Shown: positions 1 through 7,417 of the stretch, one piece after another
Numbering within the stretch: the first letter of the stretch is position 1
How the letters are laid out: the number at the start of each line of letters is the position of its first letter
Source of the DNA: DATGHS01 sp035307785
GTDB taxonomy: Bacteria; Planctomycetota; Planctomycetia; Gemmatales; Gemmataceae
Direction of reading: 5' to 3'
NCBI GenBank assembly: GCA_035307785.1
Contig: DATGHS010000466.1
Location: 1 to 11,543 of the forward strand
DNA: 11,543 nt
The notes under the pieces: model-generated
What the model was told of the DNA's origin: nothing
Seen by the model: only the letters and a program-made list of their open reading frames with translations
The model's database searches: none
Made by a program: the position numbers and the translations under genes

Positions 1-1804
1 TGGCCCGGGGCGTCGCGGCTTCGGCATGCGTGACCCGAAACATGGGGCACATCCGCTGGGGCGAAGCTTCCACTCGGCAAGTGCCGCAGCCGTTGCAAGA
101 CGCAACCTGCTTCTGAATTTCTTCCCTGCGCAAGGTGAGAAAGGGACCCGTGTCATCCTTTGAGCCAACCACCGGCTCTTCCGCTTCAGACGAGGCCGGT
201 GGTTGCGTCTGCGGCTTCTCGGTCAGCGCTTCACGAATGGGCCACCAGACGTGGTGCGGTTCCGCGGCCACAATCTTGCCTGGATTGAAAATGCTTTTCG
301 GATCGAAAATCGCTTTTAGCTCACGAAAAACCGGATAAAGCGGACCGTATTGACGGGCAACCCAAGGCGTACGGGCCAGGCCCGTACCGTGCTGGGTGCT
401 AATGGTGCCGCCCATTTCGAGGGTGAGGCTGAAGATCGCCTCCGCCAGGCGGAAGAGCCTGTCCTGATCGGCAGGGTTGCGCAGGTCGACGAACGGCCGG
501 ATGTGTATTTGTCCAGTGCCGGCATGCACGAGGAATGAGGCTGTGATTTCCTGGCCTTGCAACACGTCCTGCGCGCGGACGACGAAAGTCCGCAACAATT
601 CGGGCGGCACACCGATGTCTTCGATCAGGGCAATCGGCCTGGGCCCGTAGGCCAACGAATAGAGGCTGGGCAGTGCGTGATCGCGCAAGCTCCAAAGTTG
701 TTCCATACCATGCTGTTCCCACGCCGCCTGGGCGCGCAGCGAAAGATGTTCTTGCCGATGAATCTGCTCGATCAACCGGTTCGCCAGCAGCCGCGCTTCC
801 GTCGGATGGTCCGCTTCGAATTCCAGCAGGAGCACGGCTTCGGTGGCATCACTCAGAAGCGGGGCGGTCTCGGTCGCGCTCATTTGTGCTAGCGAAACCA
901 GCCGGCGATCCAGCAGGTCACAGCACACGGGGCCGTGCGCGAGCGCCATCGGTATCGCTTGCAGTGCCAGGTCCAGCTCCGCGAAGGCGAACATGAGCAC
1001 ACTGCGCCCTGCGGGCAAGGGAATCGTCTGGAGCGTCGCCTCGGTGAAAATGGCGAGCGTGCCTTCCGATCCGACTAGCAGCCGGGGCACGTTCAGGTGT
1101 CCGTCTTCGAGGACGCCGCTGAGTCGATAGCCGCAGCGGTTGTAGGGCGTGCGCGGCTGAGTCGCGGCAATTGTCTCACGGTGCCAGCGCAGCAGGTGGG
1201 CAGTCTCTTCGACGATTTTGTCAAAGCGTGAAGTTGATTCCGCGGGTCGAGCCACCGGCTCGCGGCCGGCGTTTACTACCTCTCCCGTATCCAGCACGAC
1301 GCGGCATGCCGCAACGTGATCGTGCGTGTAGCCGAACTTGAGCAACCGGGAACCGGATGCATCGGTCGCCAGCATACCGCCGATGGTGCAGACAGCGCCG
1401 CTGGCTGGGTCCGGAGCGAAGCGCCGGCCCTCCTCGGCCAGCCGCCGATTGAGCGTCTGCAGCACCACGCCCGGTTGCACGCGCACCGAGTCGGCGCCGA
1501 CTTCGAGAATTTGCCGAAGGTGCTGACTCAGATCCAAGATCAGGCCGGAACCCAGCGCTTCGCCCGCCAGGCCACTGCCCGCGCCACGCGCGATCAAAGG
1601 AATGCCCTGCTCAATGGCATAGCGAACCACTGCCTGAACATCTTCTTCATCGCAGGGAGCAACTACGCCCAGCGGTTCGACCCGAAAAATGCTCGCGTCG
1701 GTGCTGTACAGATTGCGGTTGATGTCGTCGAAGAGCAAGTCGCCGCGCACCAAGCCGCGCAAATCGTCGCGGAACCGTTCGCGTTGAACAGGATCAAAGG
1801 GCAT
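1..1804 (-). CDS. FAD-linked oxidase / 4Fe-4S fusion protein (YdiJ or D-lactate dehydrogenase type), C-terminus off the window
   Basis: The frame is open from an ATG at 1804 to the left edge, giving 601 residues of a family that usually runs to about 950-1000. FAD-binding part: RGAGSGLAGEALG (residues 73-85, the PP-loop type motif of the PCMH/BBE-related FAD_binding_4 fold) and GSEGT (245-249). FAD-oxidase C domain: GTISTQHGTG (466-475, with His472) and FDPKSIFNPGKIV (500-512). After a Pro/Glu-rich linker of about 50 residues comes CNGCGTC (Cys570, 573, 576) and MCP (Cys586), a 4Fe-4S site. Known relatives oxidise 2-hydroxy acids such as D-lactate or D-2-hydroxyglutarate and pass electrons through the Fe-S/CCG part to the respiratory chain; the exact substrate cannot be read from this sequence. 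The ATG at 1804 fits the usual family N-terminus, though no clear ribosome binding site precedes it. It is divergent from the glycosyltransferase pair. Confidence 0.9.
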   Translation of the reverse strand, partial: MPFDPVQRERFRDDLRGLVRGDLLFDDINRNLYSTDASIFRVEPLGVVAPCDEEDVQAVVRYAIEQGIPLIARGAGSGLAGEALGSGLILDLSQHLRQILEVGADSVRVQPGVVLQTLNRRLAEEGRRFAPDPASGAVCTIGGMLATDASGSRLLKFGYTHDHVAACRVVLDTGEVVNAGREPVARPAESTSRFDKIVEETAHLLRWHRETIAATQPRTPYNRCGYRLSGVLEDGHLNVPRLLVGSEGTLAIFTEATLQTIPLPAGRSVLMFAFAELDLALQAIPMALAHGPVCCDLLDRRLVSLAQMSATETAPLLSDATEAVLLLEFEADHPTEARLLANRLIEQIHRQEHLSLRAQAAWEQHGMEQLWSLRDHALPSLYSLAYGPRPIALIEDIGVPPELLRTFVVRAQDVLQGQEITASFLVHAGTGQIHIRPFVDLRNPADQDRLFRLAEAIFSLTLEMGGTISTQHGTGLARTPWVARQYGPLYPVFRELKAIFDPKSIFNPGKIVAAEPHHVWWPIREALTEKPQTQPPASSEAEEPVVGSKDDTGPFLTLRREEIQKQVASCNGCGTCRVEASPQRMCPMFRVTHAEAATPRA

Positions 1805-2048
1805 GTTCGGGCCGCTTGCGGCAAAGCGAATTTGGAAACGGAAAGTTGGCCGGAGTCCAGGTCGATTTTATTCTACGGCATTTGCCGGGTTGGTGTAGCG
1901 GAACTCGCCAGAGTTCCGTTTGTGGCCACGGAATTCTTGCGACTTCCGCTACCGAATTTGGCGTGCCGCTTCCACTGTGGCAGAGCCCGGCTTCATCCGT
2001 ATGATGCTGACATATTGAAGTCAATCGAAGCCCCGGAACGATCTTCGA
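1805..2048. other. Divergent intergenic region between the oxidase and the glycosyltransferase pair
   Basis: These 244 bases lie between two divergently transcribed genes, so promoters for both should be here. I see no convincing -35/-10 pair. The one clear structure is the double hairpin at 1895-1952. The longer open frames that cross this segment are antisense or out-of-frame continuations with no recognisable protein. Confidence 0.6.
1895..1952. repeat. Dispersed palindromic repeat, copy 1 (double hairpin)
   Basis: CGGAACTC (1899-1906) and GAGTTCCG (1911-1918) form a perfect 8-bp stem around GCCA. A second hairpin follows: CGGAATTC (1929-1936), loop TTGC, GACTTCCG (1941-1948), with one mismatch. 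The outer ends GTAGCGGAA (1895-1903) and TTCCGCTAC (1944-1952) are also exact reverse complements, so the whole element is a nested inverted repeat, as in REP/BIME elements. A related single hairpin lies at 7384-7407. Confidence 0.75.
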
Positions 2049-3896
2049 ATGCACGGCACGCCCCAATCTGAATCCGCCTCAGCCAGGGCAGTCCTAATGC
2101 GAGTTTGGCACTCGCCGCTTGTGAGCGGGACCGTGCTAGCCATCGTGCTGGTGATTGGCGTTCCCATCTTCATGCGGCTGCCGATCTGGTTGGATTGCAG
2201 CCTGTACGATATCGCAGCGCGCAATCTTCAGCGTGGCGGCGTGCATTACCGCGATGTCTTCGACACCAATCTGCCGGGCATGGTCTGGCTGCATCTACTC
2301 GTCCGCTCAACCTGTGGCTGGAGTTCGGAAGCCTTGCGCACCTGGGACTTCGGCATCCTAACCATTATTGTCGGGCTGCTGTACTTCTGGCTACACCGCC
2401 AAGCGACCACGTTGGCCAGCCGGCTCTGGTTTTTGGCCACGACGGCTCTGTTCTATCTGTATCTGCCGGATATCGATCATTGCCAGCGCGACCCGTGGAT
2501 GTTGTTGCCGGCACTTGTGGCCACCGTCATGCGACTGCGGCAACTGGAACGAGCCGGAACGCGCACAGGAGTACAAACGAGCGGCTGGGCATTTCTTGAA
2601 GGTGTCGTGTGGGGCCTGGCGGTGTGGTTGAAACCGCACGCAATCGTTCCCGCTCTTGCCGTTTGGCTGGCCAGCATTCCTCGGCTCGTTGGCGTCGCCG
2701 GGTGGAAGTGCCTTCTGGCCGATTTGGGGGGCTTGCTGCTTGGCGGCATTGCGGCTGGCATCCCGGGAATCGTCTGGCTGAAAGCATCCGGCGCCTGGCC
2801 GTATTTCTGGGACGTCTTCACGCATTGGAATCCCGATTACTTCGCCGAGGTTCGCGCCAAGCTGCCGGACCGGTACGAGGACACCTTTTACTATTTGCGG
2901 CCCTGGAGCCTGATACACATCGTCGCGTTACCGCTGGCGGTTGTTTATTTGCTGGCCGGAGTCGTGCGGCGGCGGCAGCAGGCCGGCGACCGCACGTGGC
3001 TATACATTTCAGCCACCGACGAAAAAATGCGCCGCGCGCGGACGCTCTTCGCGGCCCTCTACCTTGGCTGGTTGGCGCAGGCTTTGTTTCTGCAAAAGGG
3101 ACTTGAATACATTCACGTGCCCGAAGTGCTGCTCGCAATGGCCTTGCTGGCCTCGCAGCGCTGGGCGCTCGGCTTCGGATTCCTGGTGTGGTTCGTGCTG
3201 GCGGGGACGTTTGTCTCGTTGGAAAAGAAATCGTCAGCCGTGAAGCGCGCAAGCGACTGGCTTTTCGACAAGAATCCAGAGTTCACGTCGCGCTATTTGG
3301 TCACCCACCCGTTGTTGCGCATCCAGCGATTGGAGTTATGGCCACGTTGTTGCCGGGAGCGCAGCAATGCCGACTTGCGCATGCGGCTGGCTTGCACCGG
3401 CCACAGTCATTGCGGCACCGACTGGCGGCAACTTGAACGGGTCGCGGCCTTCCTGCGAGCGGTCGATCCGCCCTTACGAGATCGCGAGCTGACCTGTTGG
3501 CACGACAGCCCGCACACGCTCTATCTCTGGCTCGACTTGCAGCCTTCCATTCGCTTCATCCACGTGGCCACCATCGTTCATGTCGCCGAGCATCAGGAAG
3601 ACGTGCGGCGGGAGTTGCTGGCCTGTCCGCAGCGCTACGTGGTCAGCGACGTTGAACGCGTACTGCGGCAGCCTGAAGACGCCGGCGCGCCCGGTGCTAC
3701 TCCTCTCGACCTGCCGCCAAAGTTTCCCGCGCGCGAGTTGCGCTACTTCCCCTGGAACCAACCAATCGTCTTTCGCGCTGGTCGTTATGTGGTCCATCGC
3801 GTGGAAAACCCACTCGGGCCCATCGACATTCCGCGCGAAGCATTCCTTGAACCGGAAGACGATGTGGATGAGCCGAATGGCGGGAATCCGCCATGA
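2049..3896 (+). CDS. Multi-span membrane glycosyltransferase, GT39/ArnT-like (GT-C fold), with C-terminal soluble domain
   Basis: 615 residues. A transmembrane helix at about 25-45 is followed by a loop carrying Asp49, Asp54, Asp69 and Asp72 in the pattern LDCSLYDIAARNL ... YRDVFDTNLPG. This matches the acidic first extracytoplasmic loop of GT39-type (PMT/ArnT superfamily) enzymes, which take sugars from polyprenyl-phosphate donors. About nine further hydrophobic segments lie between 100 and 392, including VWLKPHA (192-198), typical of the family. Residues from about 395 to 615 are soluble and contain several Cys and a Pro-rich stretch; they are probably outside the cytoplasm. The donor and acceptor are not identifiable. 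The ATG at 2049 has a weak ribosome site; an in-frame ATG at 2097 is preceded by AGGG and could be the true start, shortening the protein by 16 residues without touching the first helix. The stop overlaps the next start. Confidence 0.75.
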   Translation: MHGTPQSESASARAVLMRVWHSPLVSGTVLAIVLVIGVPIFMRLPIWLDCSLYDIAARNLQRGGVHYRDVFDTNLPGMVWLHLLVRSTCGWSSEALRTWDFGILTIIVGLLYFWLHRQATTLASRLWFLATTALFYLYLPDIDHCQRDPWMLLPALVATVMRLRQLERAGTRTGVQTSGWAFLEGVVWGLAVWLKPHAIVPALAVWLASIPRLVGVAGWKCLLADLGGLLLGGIAAGIPGIVWLKASGAWPYFWDVFTHWNPDYFAEVRAKLPDRYEDTFYYLRPWSLIHIVALPLAVVYLLAGVVRRRQQAGDRTWLYISATDEKMRRARTLFAALYLGWLAQALFLQKGLEYIHVPEVLLAMALLASQRWALGFGFLVWFVLAGTFVSLEKKSSAVKRASDWLFDKNPEFTSRYLVTHPLLRIQRLELWPRCCRERSNADLRMRLACTGHSHCGTDWRQLERVAAFLRAVDPPLRDRELTCWHDSPHTLYLWLDLQPSIRFIHVATIVHVAEHQEDVRRELLACPQRYVVSDVERVLRQPEDAGAPGATPLDLPPKFPARELRYFPWNQPIVFRAGRYVVHRVENPLGPIDIPREAFLEPEDDVDEPNGGNPP

Positions 3897-5281
3897 GGTT
3901 TCGGCTGCGTCCAATCCTGATTCTGCTGGCGCTGGCGATCCTCAATCAAGCACTTTGCGCCACGTATGGCATCTACTCGCGCTCGGTCTTCGGCTGGACG
4001 GTGGTGGCATTCGTGGTGGGTCTCGCGGCGAGTCTCGGTTGGGATCGAGTAATACGGCTACGGTTCGGTCCCGCCGGCGATGGAACGACGCTGGTTCTGG
4101 CAGGGTGTGCCGTTGCCATGACTTACTTGGCCATGTCACCAAGCCAGGTTTCCTTCAACGACGTGCCCACGGCCAACGCCCGGCTGCCGCAGATTGCCCA
4201 GGCCGGATTTCTGTTAACGCTCGTTATCGGCATTACCAGCATCTGGGAATCGCGCGACACCGCGCGGCCCCTTCGGCGCGCGCTGGTATGGTTCCTCTTG
4301 ATCGCCGTGCTGACCACGGGTTTCATGCTTCGCGCGCTCGTGATCCGGGCATCGCCGGAACCCATAATTGATGTCTACAACTTGCTGCGCGACTCGGCTG
4401 ACTTCATTTTGCAAGGCAAGAACCCCTACGCGAACGACTACCAATCTCCCTACCACACGGAGCGCGCGAAAGCCCATGGCCTCTTCTTTCCCGAACATCC
4501 GAACCGCGTGCCCGGCTACCCGCCGTTGACTTACCTCCTATGCACGGTGCCGCGACTTTTCGGGGCCGACATTCGCTGGGTGCATGCAATCATGGATGTA
4601 ATGGCCGGACTGGGGGTTTTCCTCGTCGCACTGCGGCGAAACCGGCCGCTGGCCGGCCTGCTCGCGGCGTCCCTTTACTTGCATTTGCCGGGAACGGTGC
4701 ACGTGGCGGAGCGAGCGTGGATTGAGCCGATCTTGGCGGGATTATTCGGAATTGGGTTTTGGCTGGTCGAAGCGACTAGCTCAAAATGCCGGTTGCTAGG
4801 CCATGTGCTGCTCGGTCTCGCGTTTACCGGAAAACAATACGGCGCGCCGATGTACCTGCCGTTTGCCCGGGCCTTTCGCCGACAATGGCGTTATCTTCTG
4901 GCAGGCTTGACGGTGGGGTTGGCCGTGCTCCTGCCCTTTTTCCTATGGTCGCCACATGATTTCATGGACATTGTGGTGAGCCAACACCTGACCAAATACC
5001 CGGGCTACCATTCGATCACAATTGTCAGCGCGCTGAAGGACCTCGTCGGCTGGCATCCAAGTCCCGTTTTGTTTTGGCTGATCAGCGGGCCACTTTTGTT
5101 AGCTCTTTCGTGGCGCTCGCGTGCGGAAGGGGCTGAATGTGCGTTGTACGTGGGCAGTGCGCTGTTTACCTATGTGCTGTTCAGCACCGTTGGCTTTCTG
5201 AATTACTTTTACCTGGTGCAGTATTTATGGCTGCTAGGCCTGGTGGGATTGTTAACTGTTCGCTCAGAGCCCAAATCGTAG
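3893..5281 (+). CDS. Multi-span membrane glycosyltransferase-like protein, GT87/DUF2029-like (GT-C fold)
   Basis: 462 residues with about ten hydrophobic segments (7-25, 33-50, 65-82, 104-117, 129-150, 232-247, 252-266, 276-292, 335-352, 391-406 and more to 456). The loop after the fifth segment has Asp160 in IIDVYNLL, then LQGKNPYAN (173-181) and GYPPLTYLL (208-216). This Asp, G-x-NPY, YPP order is the hallmark of GT87-like polyprenyl-phosphate-mannose dependent transferases and related DUF2029 proteins. The extra N-terminal helices before this loop are more than the minimum for the family. The ATG is inside the stop of the preceding gene (ATGA, 3893-3896), so translation is likely coupled and the two probably serve one envelope glycan pathway. 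Substrate unknown. The stop codon runs into the hairpin at 5281-5301. Confidence 0.7.
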   Translation: MRFRLRPILILLALAILNQALCATYGIYSRSVFGWTVVAFVVGLAASLGWDRVIRLRFGPAGDGTTLVLAGCAVAMTYLAMSPSQVSFNDVPTANARLPQIAQAGFLLTLVIGITSIWESRDTARPLRRALVWFLLIAVLTTGFMLRALVIRASPEPIIDVYNLLRDSADFILQGKNPYANDYQSPYHTERAKAHGLFFPEHPNRVPGYPPLTYLLCTVPRLFGADIRWVHAIMDVMAGLGVFLVALRRNRPLAGLLAASLYLHLPGTVHVAERAWIEPILAGLFGIGFWLVEATSSKCRLLGHVLLGLAFTGKQYGAPMYLPFARAFRRQWRYLLAGLTVGLAVLLPFFLWSPHDFMDIVVSQHLTKYPGYHSITIVSALKDLVGWHPSPVLFWLISGPLLLALSWRSRAEGAECALYVGSALFTYVLFSTVGFLNYFYLVQYLWLLGLVGLLTVRSEPKS

Positions 5282-5301
5282 GCGACGCTGCCAGCGTCGC
5301 C
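5281..5301. terminator. Perfect hairpin between convergent genes, likely bidirectional terminator or REP-type repeat
   Basis: GGCGACGCTG (5281-5290) and CAGCGTCGCC (5292-5301) are exact reverse complements around a single C. The first base is the last base of the upstream TAG stop. There is no T-tract on either side, so if it ends transcription it does so without the classic intrinsic signal. Its place between two converging stops 38 bases apart favours a shared terminator; its compact GC-rich palindrome also fits an interspersed repeat. Confidence 0.6.
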
Positions 5302-5319
5302 TTCGCTCAAACCAGTACG

Positions 5320-5787
5320 TCACTTCTTCAACGCCAGTTCCCGCCGCAGCCGCTCCTGGCGATACTTTTCCGCAATCGCAAGCTCGAAGGGATCGTAGCT
5401 CTTGCTGCGCGGCAGGCCGTAGTGCTTGGCCTGGCAGCGGTAGCAGACAATGACATCGCCGACCAAGAGATACATGATGCCGTCAAACAGGGCCGAGCCG
5501 ATCAGGATGACCCACGCCGGCCGGGGCCTGTACAGGCCCTGCAGTATGAAGAACGATGCGCAGGCCACACCCAAAATCGCCACGCCGAGCCATTGCGGGA
5601 AATTCTTCTGGCGATAAAGCTGATTGTTGCCGCAGGCCACGCAATGCTCGATGGGCTTGCCGGTGGTCAAATCAGGCAGCGTCAACGATCGTGCTTGACC
5701 GCAAGCGGCACAATGCCACTCCGGCGTAGCCGGGTCTGCGATATTCTGCGGCGCTTCACAACTCGGGCAGGCAAAACGAACTTTCAC
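5320..5787 (-). CDS. Zinc-ribbon membrane protein of unknown function (155 aa)
   Basis: Start chosen at the GTG whose bases overlap the upstream stop as GTGA (5784-5787). A longer in-frame reading to 5970 only overlaps the upstream gene. The N-terminus then begins directly with a zinc ribbon: CPSC (Cys7, Cys10) and CAAC (Cys26, Cys29). A second pair CVAC (49, 52) precedes two hydrophobic helices (about 65-84 and 90-109), and a fourth pair CYRC (115, 118) follows them. The C-terminal 30 residues are charged and probably helical. If both helices span the membrane, pairs three and four lie on the same side and could complete one ribbon; this is inference. I do not recognise a named family. It is last in the folE group and translationally coupled to the 269-residue membrane protein, suggesting the two act together. 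Confidence 0.75.
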   Translation of the reverse strand: MKVRFACPSCEAPQNIADPATPEWHCAACGQARSLTLPDLTTGKPIEHCVACGNNQLYRQKNFPQWLGVAILGVACASFFILQGLYRPRPAWVILIGSALFDGIMYLLVGDVIVCYRCQAKHYGLPRSKSYDPFELAIAEKYRQERLRRELALKK

Positions 5788-6593
5788 AATGGCAATCCCG
5801 TAATCTTTTGCAACAACAGGGCGTTCAACTCGCCCAGGAAAACCAGAATCACAACGACGTAAAGTATCCCGGTGGCCGATTGCGTGGAGCGAATCTTCGC
5901 CGTCCGGTAGGCAAGGAAGCCAAAAAACGCCGGTCCCGCGATGCCGATAAGCCAACGTACCGGCAGCCACAAGACCACCTCATCATTCAGGTTAGTCAAC
6001 GAATGGTCGGCGGTCCAGAACCAGAGCGCGACACCGGCCACGATCAGCCGGAGCAATAGAGCGACGAAAAATGCCCCCAGTTGCAACATGAGCGGCCGAA
6101 TCGAGAGCCCTGGCGAGATCAGGTATGAGTGACCGACGAGCATGGCGGTCATGGAAAAGCCGAGGAGCGCGGCGGCGGAGAGGTCGTCGATAATCCTTCC
6201 CCAGAGCGGCGTGAAAGGCCAGCGCGGCCCGTCTGAAGCGCCAAATGCTCTGGCAATCTCGGCACGCGGATCAATTATGGGCATGCTGGCAAGCAATGTT
6301 TCGCCCTGCCGGAGCGCGACGAAGACGGCTCCTCCCGCGGCCATAATTAATATCCATCCCAGGGGGGAGCGTTCGAAATACCAGGCAATGGCTCCGAGAA
6401 AGGCAAAACCGACGGCAATAATTGCGGGCAGAAACACAGTGGTTGGCCACACCAGAATGCATGTTAACATGCATAATCCGAGCACCGTCAAAAAATGCGT
6501 GCGGAAGAAGCGCGGGTGCATTTGGCTCGGCGAGAGGAGGAACAGCGAACCGAGCATTCCCAGAGCAAGGCGCAGGCTGAAGATAGCGAGCAT
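5784..6593 (-). CDS. Multi-span membrane protein of unknown function (269 aa)
   Basis: Hydrophobic segments at about 3-20, 34-50, 52-72, 78-93, 138-160, 168-192, 208-228 and 241-261 suggest seven or eight membrane helices. Conspicuous motifs are HPRFFRTHFL (26-35), GHSYLISPGLSIRPL (154-168, with His155) and a polar RTAKIRSTQSATG stretch (230-242) between the last two helices. The histidines at 26, 33 and 155 could bind a metal or haem, but nothing here proves it. I do not recognise a named family. The frame is closed by TAG at 6630-6632, and the only ATG that includes the first helix is at 6593; no good ribosome site precedes it. It starts 61 bases after folE and overlaps the zinc-ribbon gene by four bases, so the three are very probably one transcript. 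Confidence 0.75.
   Translation of the reverse strand: MLAIFSLRLALGMLGSLFLLSPSQMHPRFFRTHFLTVLGLCMLTCILVWPTTVFLPAIIAVGFAFLGAIAWYFERSPLGWILIMAAGGAVFVALRQGETLLASMPIIDPRAEIARAFGASDGPRWPFTPLWGRIIDDLSAAALLGFSMTAMLVGHSYLISPGLSIRPLMLQLGAFFVALLLRLIVAGVALWFWTADHSLTNLNDEVVLWLPVRWLIGIAGPAFFGFLAYRTAKIRSTQSATGILYVVVILVFLGELNALLLQKITGLPL
6457..6474. repeat. 18-bp perfect palindrome inside the 269-aa membrane protein gene
   Basis: ATGCATGTTAACATGCAT reads identically on both strands and lies within codons 41-46 of the membrane protein. It may be chance or a protein-binding site. Confidence 0.4.
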
Positions 6594-6654
6594 AAGATTG
6601 TTGTTGGTGGCACGGACCCGAAAAACCGGCTAAGCCGCCGACGGGCCGAACGCG

Positions 6655-7293
6655 TCACTTCCCATAAATATGCGCCAGCAATTCGCTGCGGGTCGTGGGG
6701 TTGTCGCGAAAGCCGCCGCGCATGGCGCTGGTGGTGGCCACGCTGTTCGGCTTGCGGACGCCGCGGATCGTCATGCATGAATGACTGGCTTCAATGATCA
6801 CCGCTACACCACGGGCGCCGAGCTCGGCCATCAGCAAGTCGGCAAGTTGTTCCGTCATTTTTTCCTGAATTTGTGGCCGGCGGGCCAGGGTTTCCACAGC
6901 CCGGGCCAGTTTGCTGAGGCCGGCGAGTTTGCCGTTGGGCAGATAGGCCACATGGACCTTGCCCGTAAACGGCAGCAGATGATGCTCGCACATCGATGAA
7001 AACTCGATGTCCTTCACAAGGACCATCTCGTCGTACTTCTGCGTGAAAGATTTGCGGAGATGCTCGCGCGGATCGCGGTGCAAACCGGCGAACATCTCGA
7101 TATACATCCGAGCCACCCGGTCGGGCGTTTCGCGCAGGCCTTCGCGCTCCGGATCTTCGCCGACGGCCAGGAGAATCTCGCGCACCGCCGCCTTAATGCG
7201 CTCGGCGTCCACTTCCGGAGCGGGCGTTCGGCGCGCCGTTTCGATATTTCGGGCAGACCGGTCGACAGAACCTTCCTCAATGATGCGCGGCAT
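6655..7293 (-). CDS. folE: GTP cyclohydrolase I (type IA), FolE
   Basis: 212 residues, normal length for bacterial FolE. It converts GTP to 7,8-dihydroneopterin triphosphate and formate, the first step to tetrahydrofolate and other pterins, in the cytoplasm as a homodecamer. The zinc site is intact: CEHH (Cys102, His104, His105) and SHSCMTIRG with Cys173; by homology to E. coli, Cys102, His105 and Cys173 bind zinc and His104 is catalytic. EGLRETPDRVARMY (51-64) and the GxxLxGLSKLAR segment (121-131) are also typical. The first 28 residues are a variable tail. The ATG at 7293 is preceded by CAGGT at a suitable distance. No other folate gene is visible in the window; instead folE heads a group with two uncharacterised membrane proteins. 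The 124-base gap upstream holds the second repeat hairpin. Confidence 0.97.
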   Translation of the reverse strand: MPRIIEEGSVDRSARNIETARRTPAPEVDAERIKAAVREILLAVGEDPEREGLRETPDRVARMYIEMFAGLHRDPREHLRKSFTQKYDEMVLVKDIEFSSMCEHHLLPFTGKVHVAYLPNGKLAGLSKLARAVETLARRPQIQEKMTEQLADLLMAELGARGVAVIIEASHSCMTIRGVRKPNSVATTSAMRGGFRDNPTTRSELLAHIYGK

Positions 7294-7383
7294 GATGTTT
7301 ACCTGATTGTGCGTTAAGTCAGCATTTTCTTTCCAATGTCATCATACGCCTAAAGCTGCGGAAGCGCATTGATGTTGACCTGG

Positions 7384-7407
7384 CGGAATTCTGGCGAATT
7401 CCGCTAC
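7384..7407. repeat. Dispersed palindromic repeat, copy 2 (single hairpin)
   Basis: CGGAATTC (7384-7391) and GAATTCCG (7396-7403) form a perfect 8-bp stem around TGGC, followed by CTAC. Read on the minus strand it is GTAGCGGAATTCGCCA, the same as the first arm of copy 1 except for one base. It lies between the 190-residue gene and folE, both on the minus strand, and may attenuate read-through. Confidence 0.75.
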
Positions 7408-7417
7408 CTTAGCCTTG

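Noticed and set aside
1316..2071. Plus-strand open frame of 251 codons
   Set aside because: It is antisense to the FAD-oxidase gene, whose frame shows clear family motifs; the plus-strand translation has none.
5137..5862. Plus-strand open frame of 241 codons crossing from the second glycosyltransferase into the zinc-ribbon gene
   Set aside because: It overlaps two well-supported genes on both strands and spans the convergent hairpin; no recognisable domain.
5788..5970. N-terminal extension of the zinc-ribbon protein to an ATG at 5970
   Set aside because: It lies wholly inside the membrane protein gene; the overlapping GTG at 5787 puts the zinc ribbon at the N-terminus and gives typical GTGA coupling.
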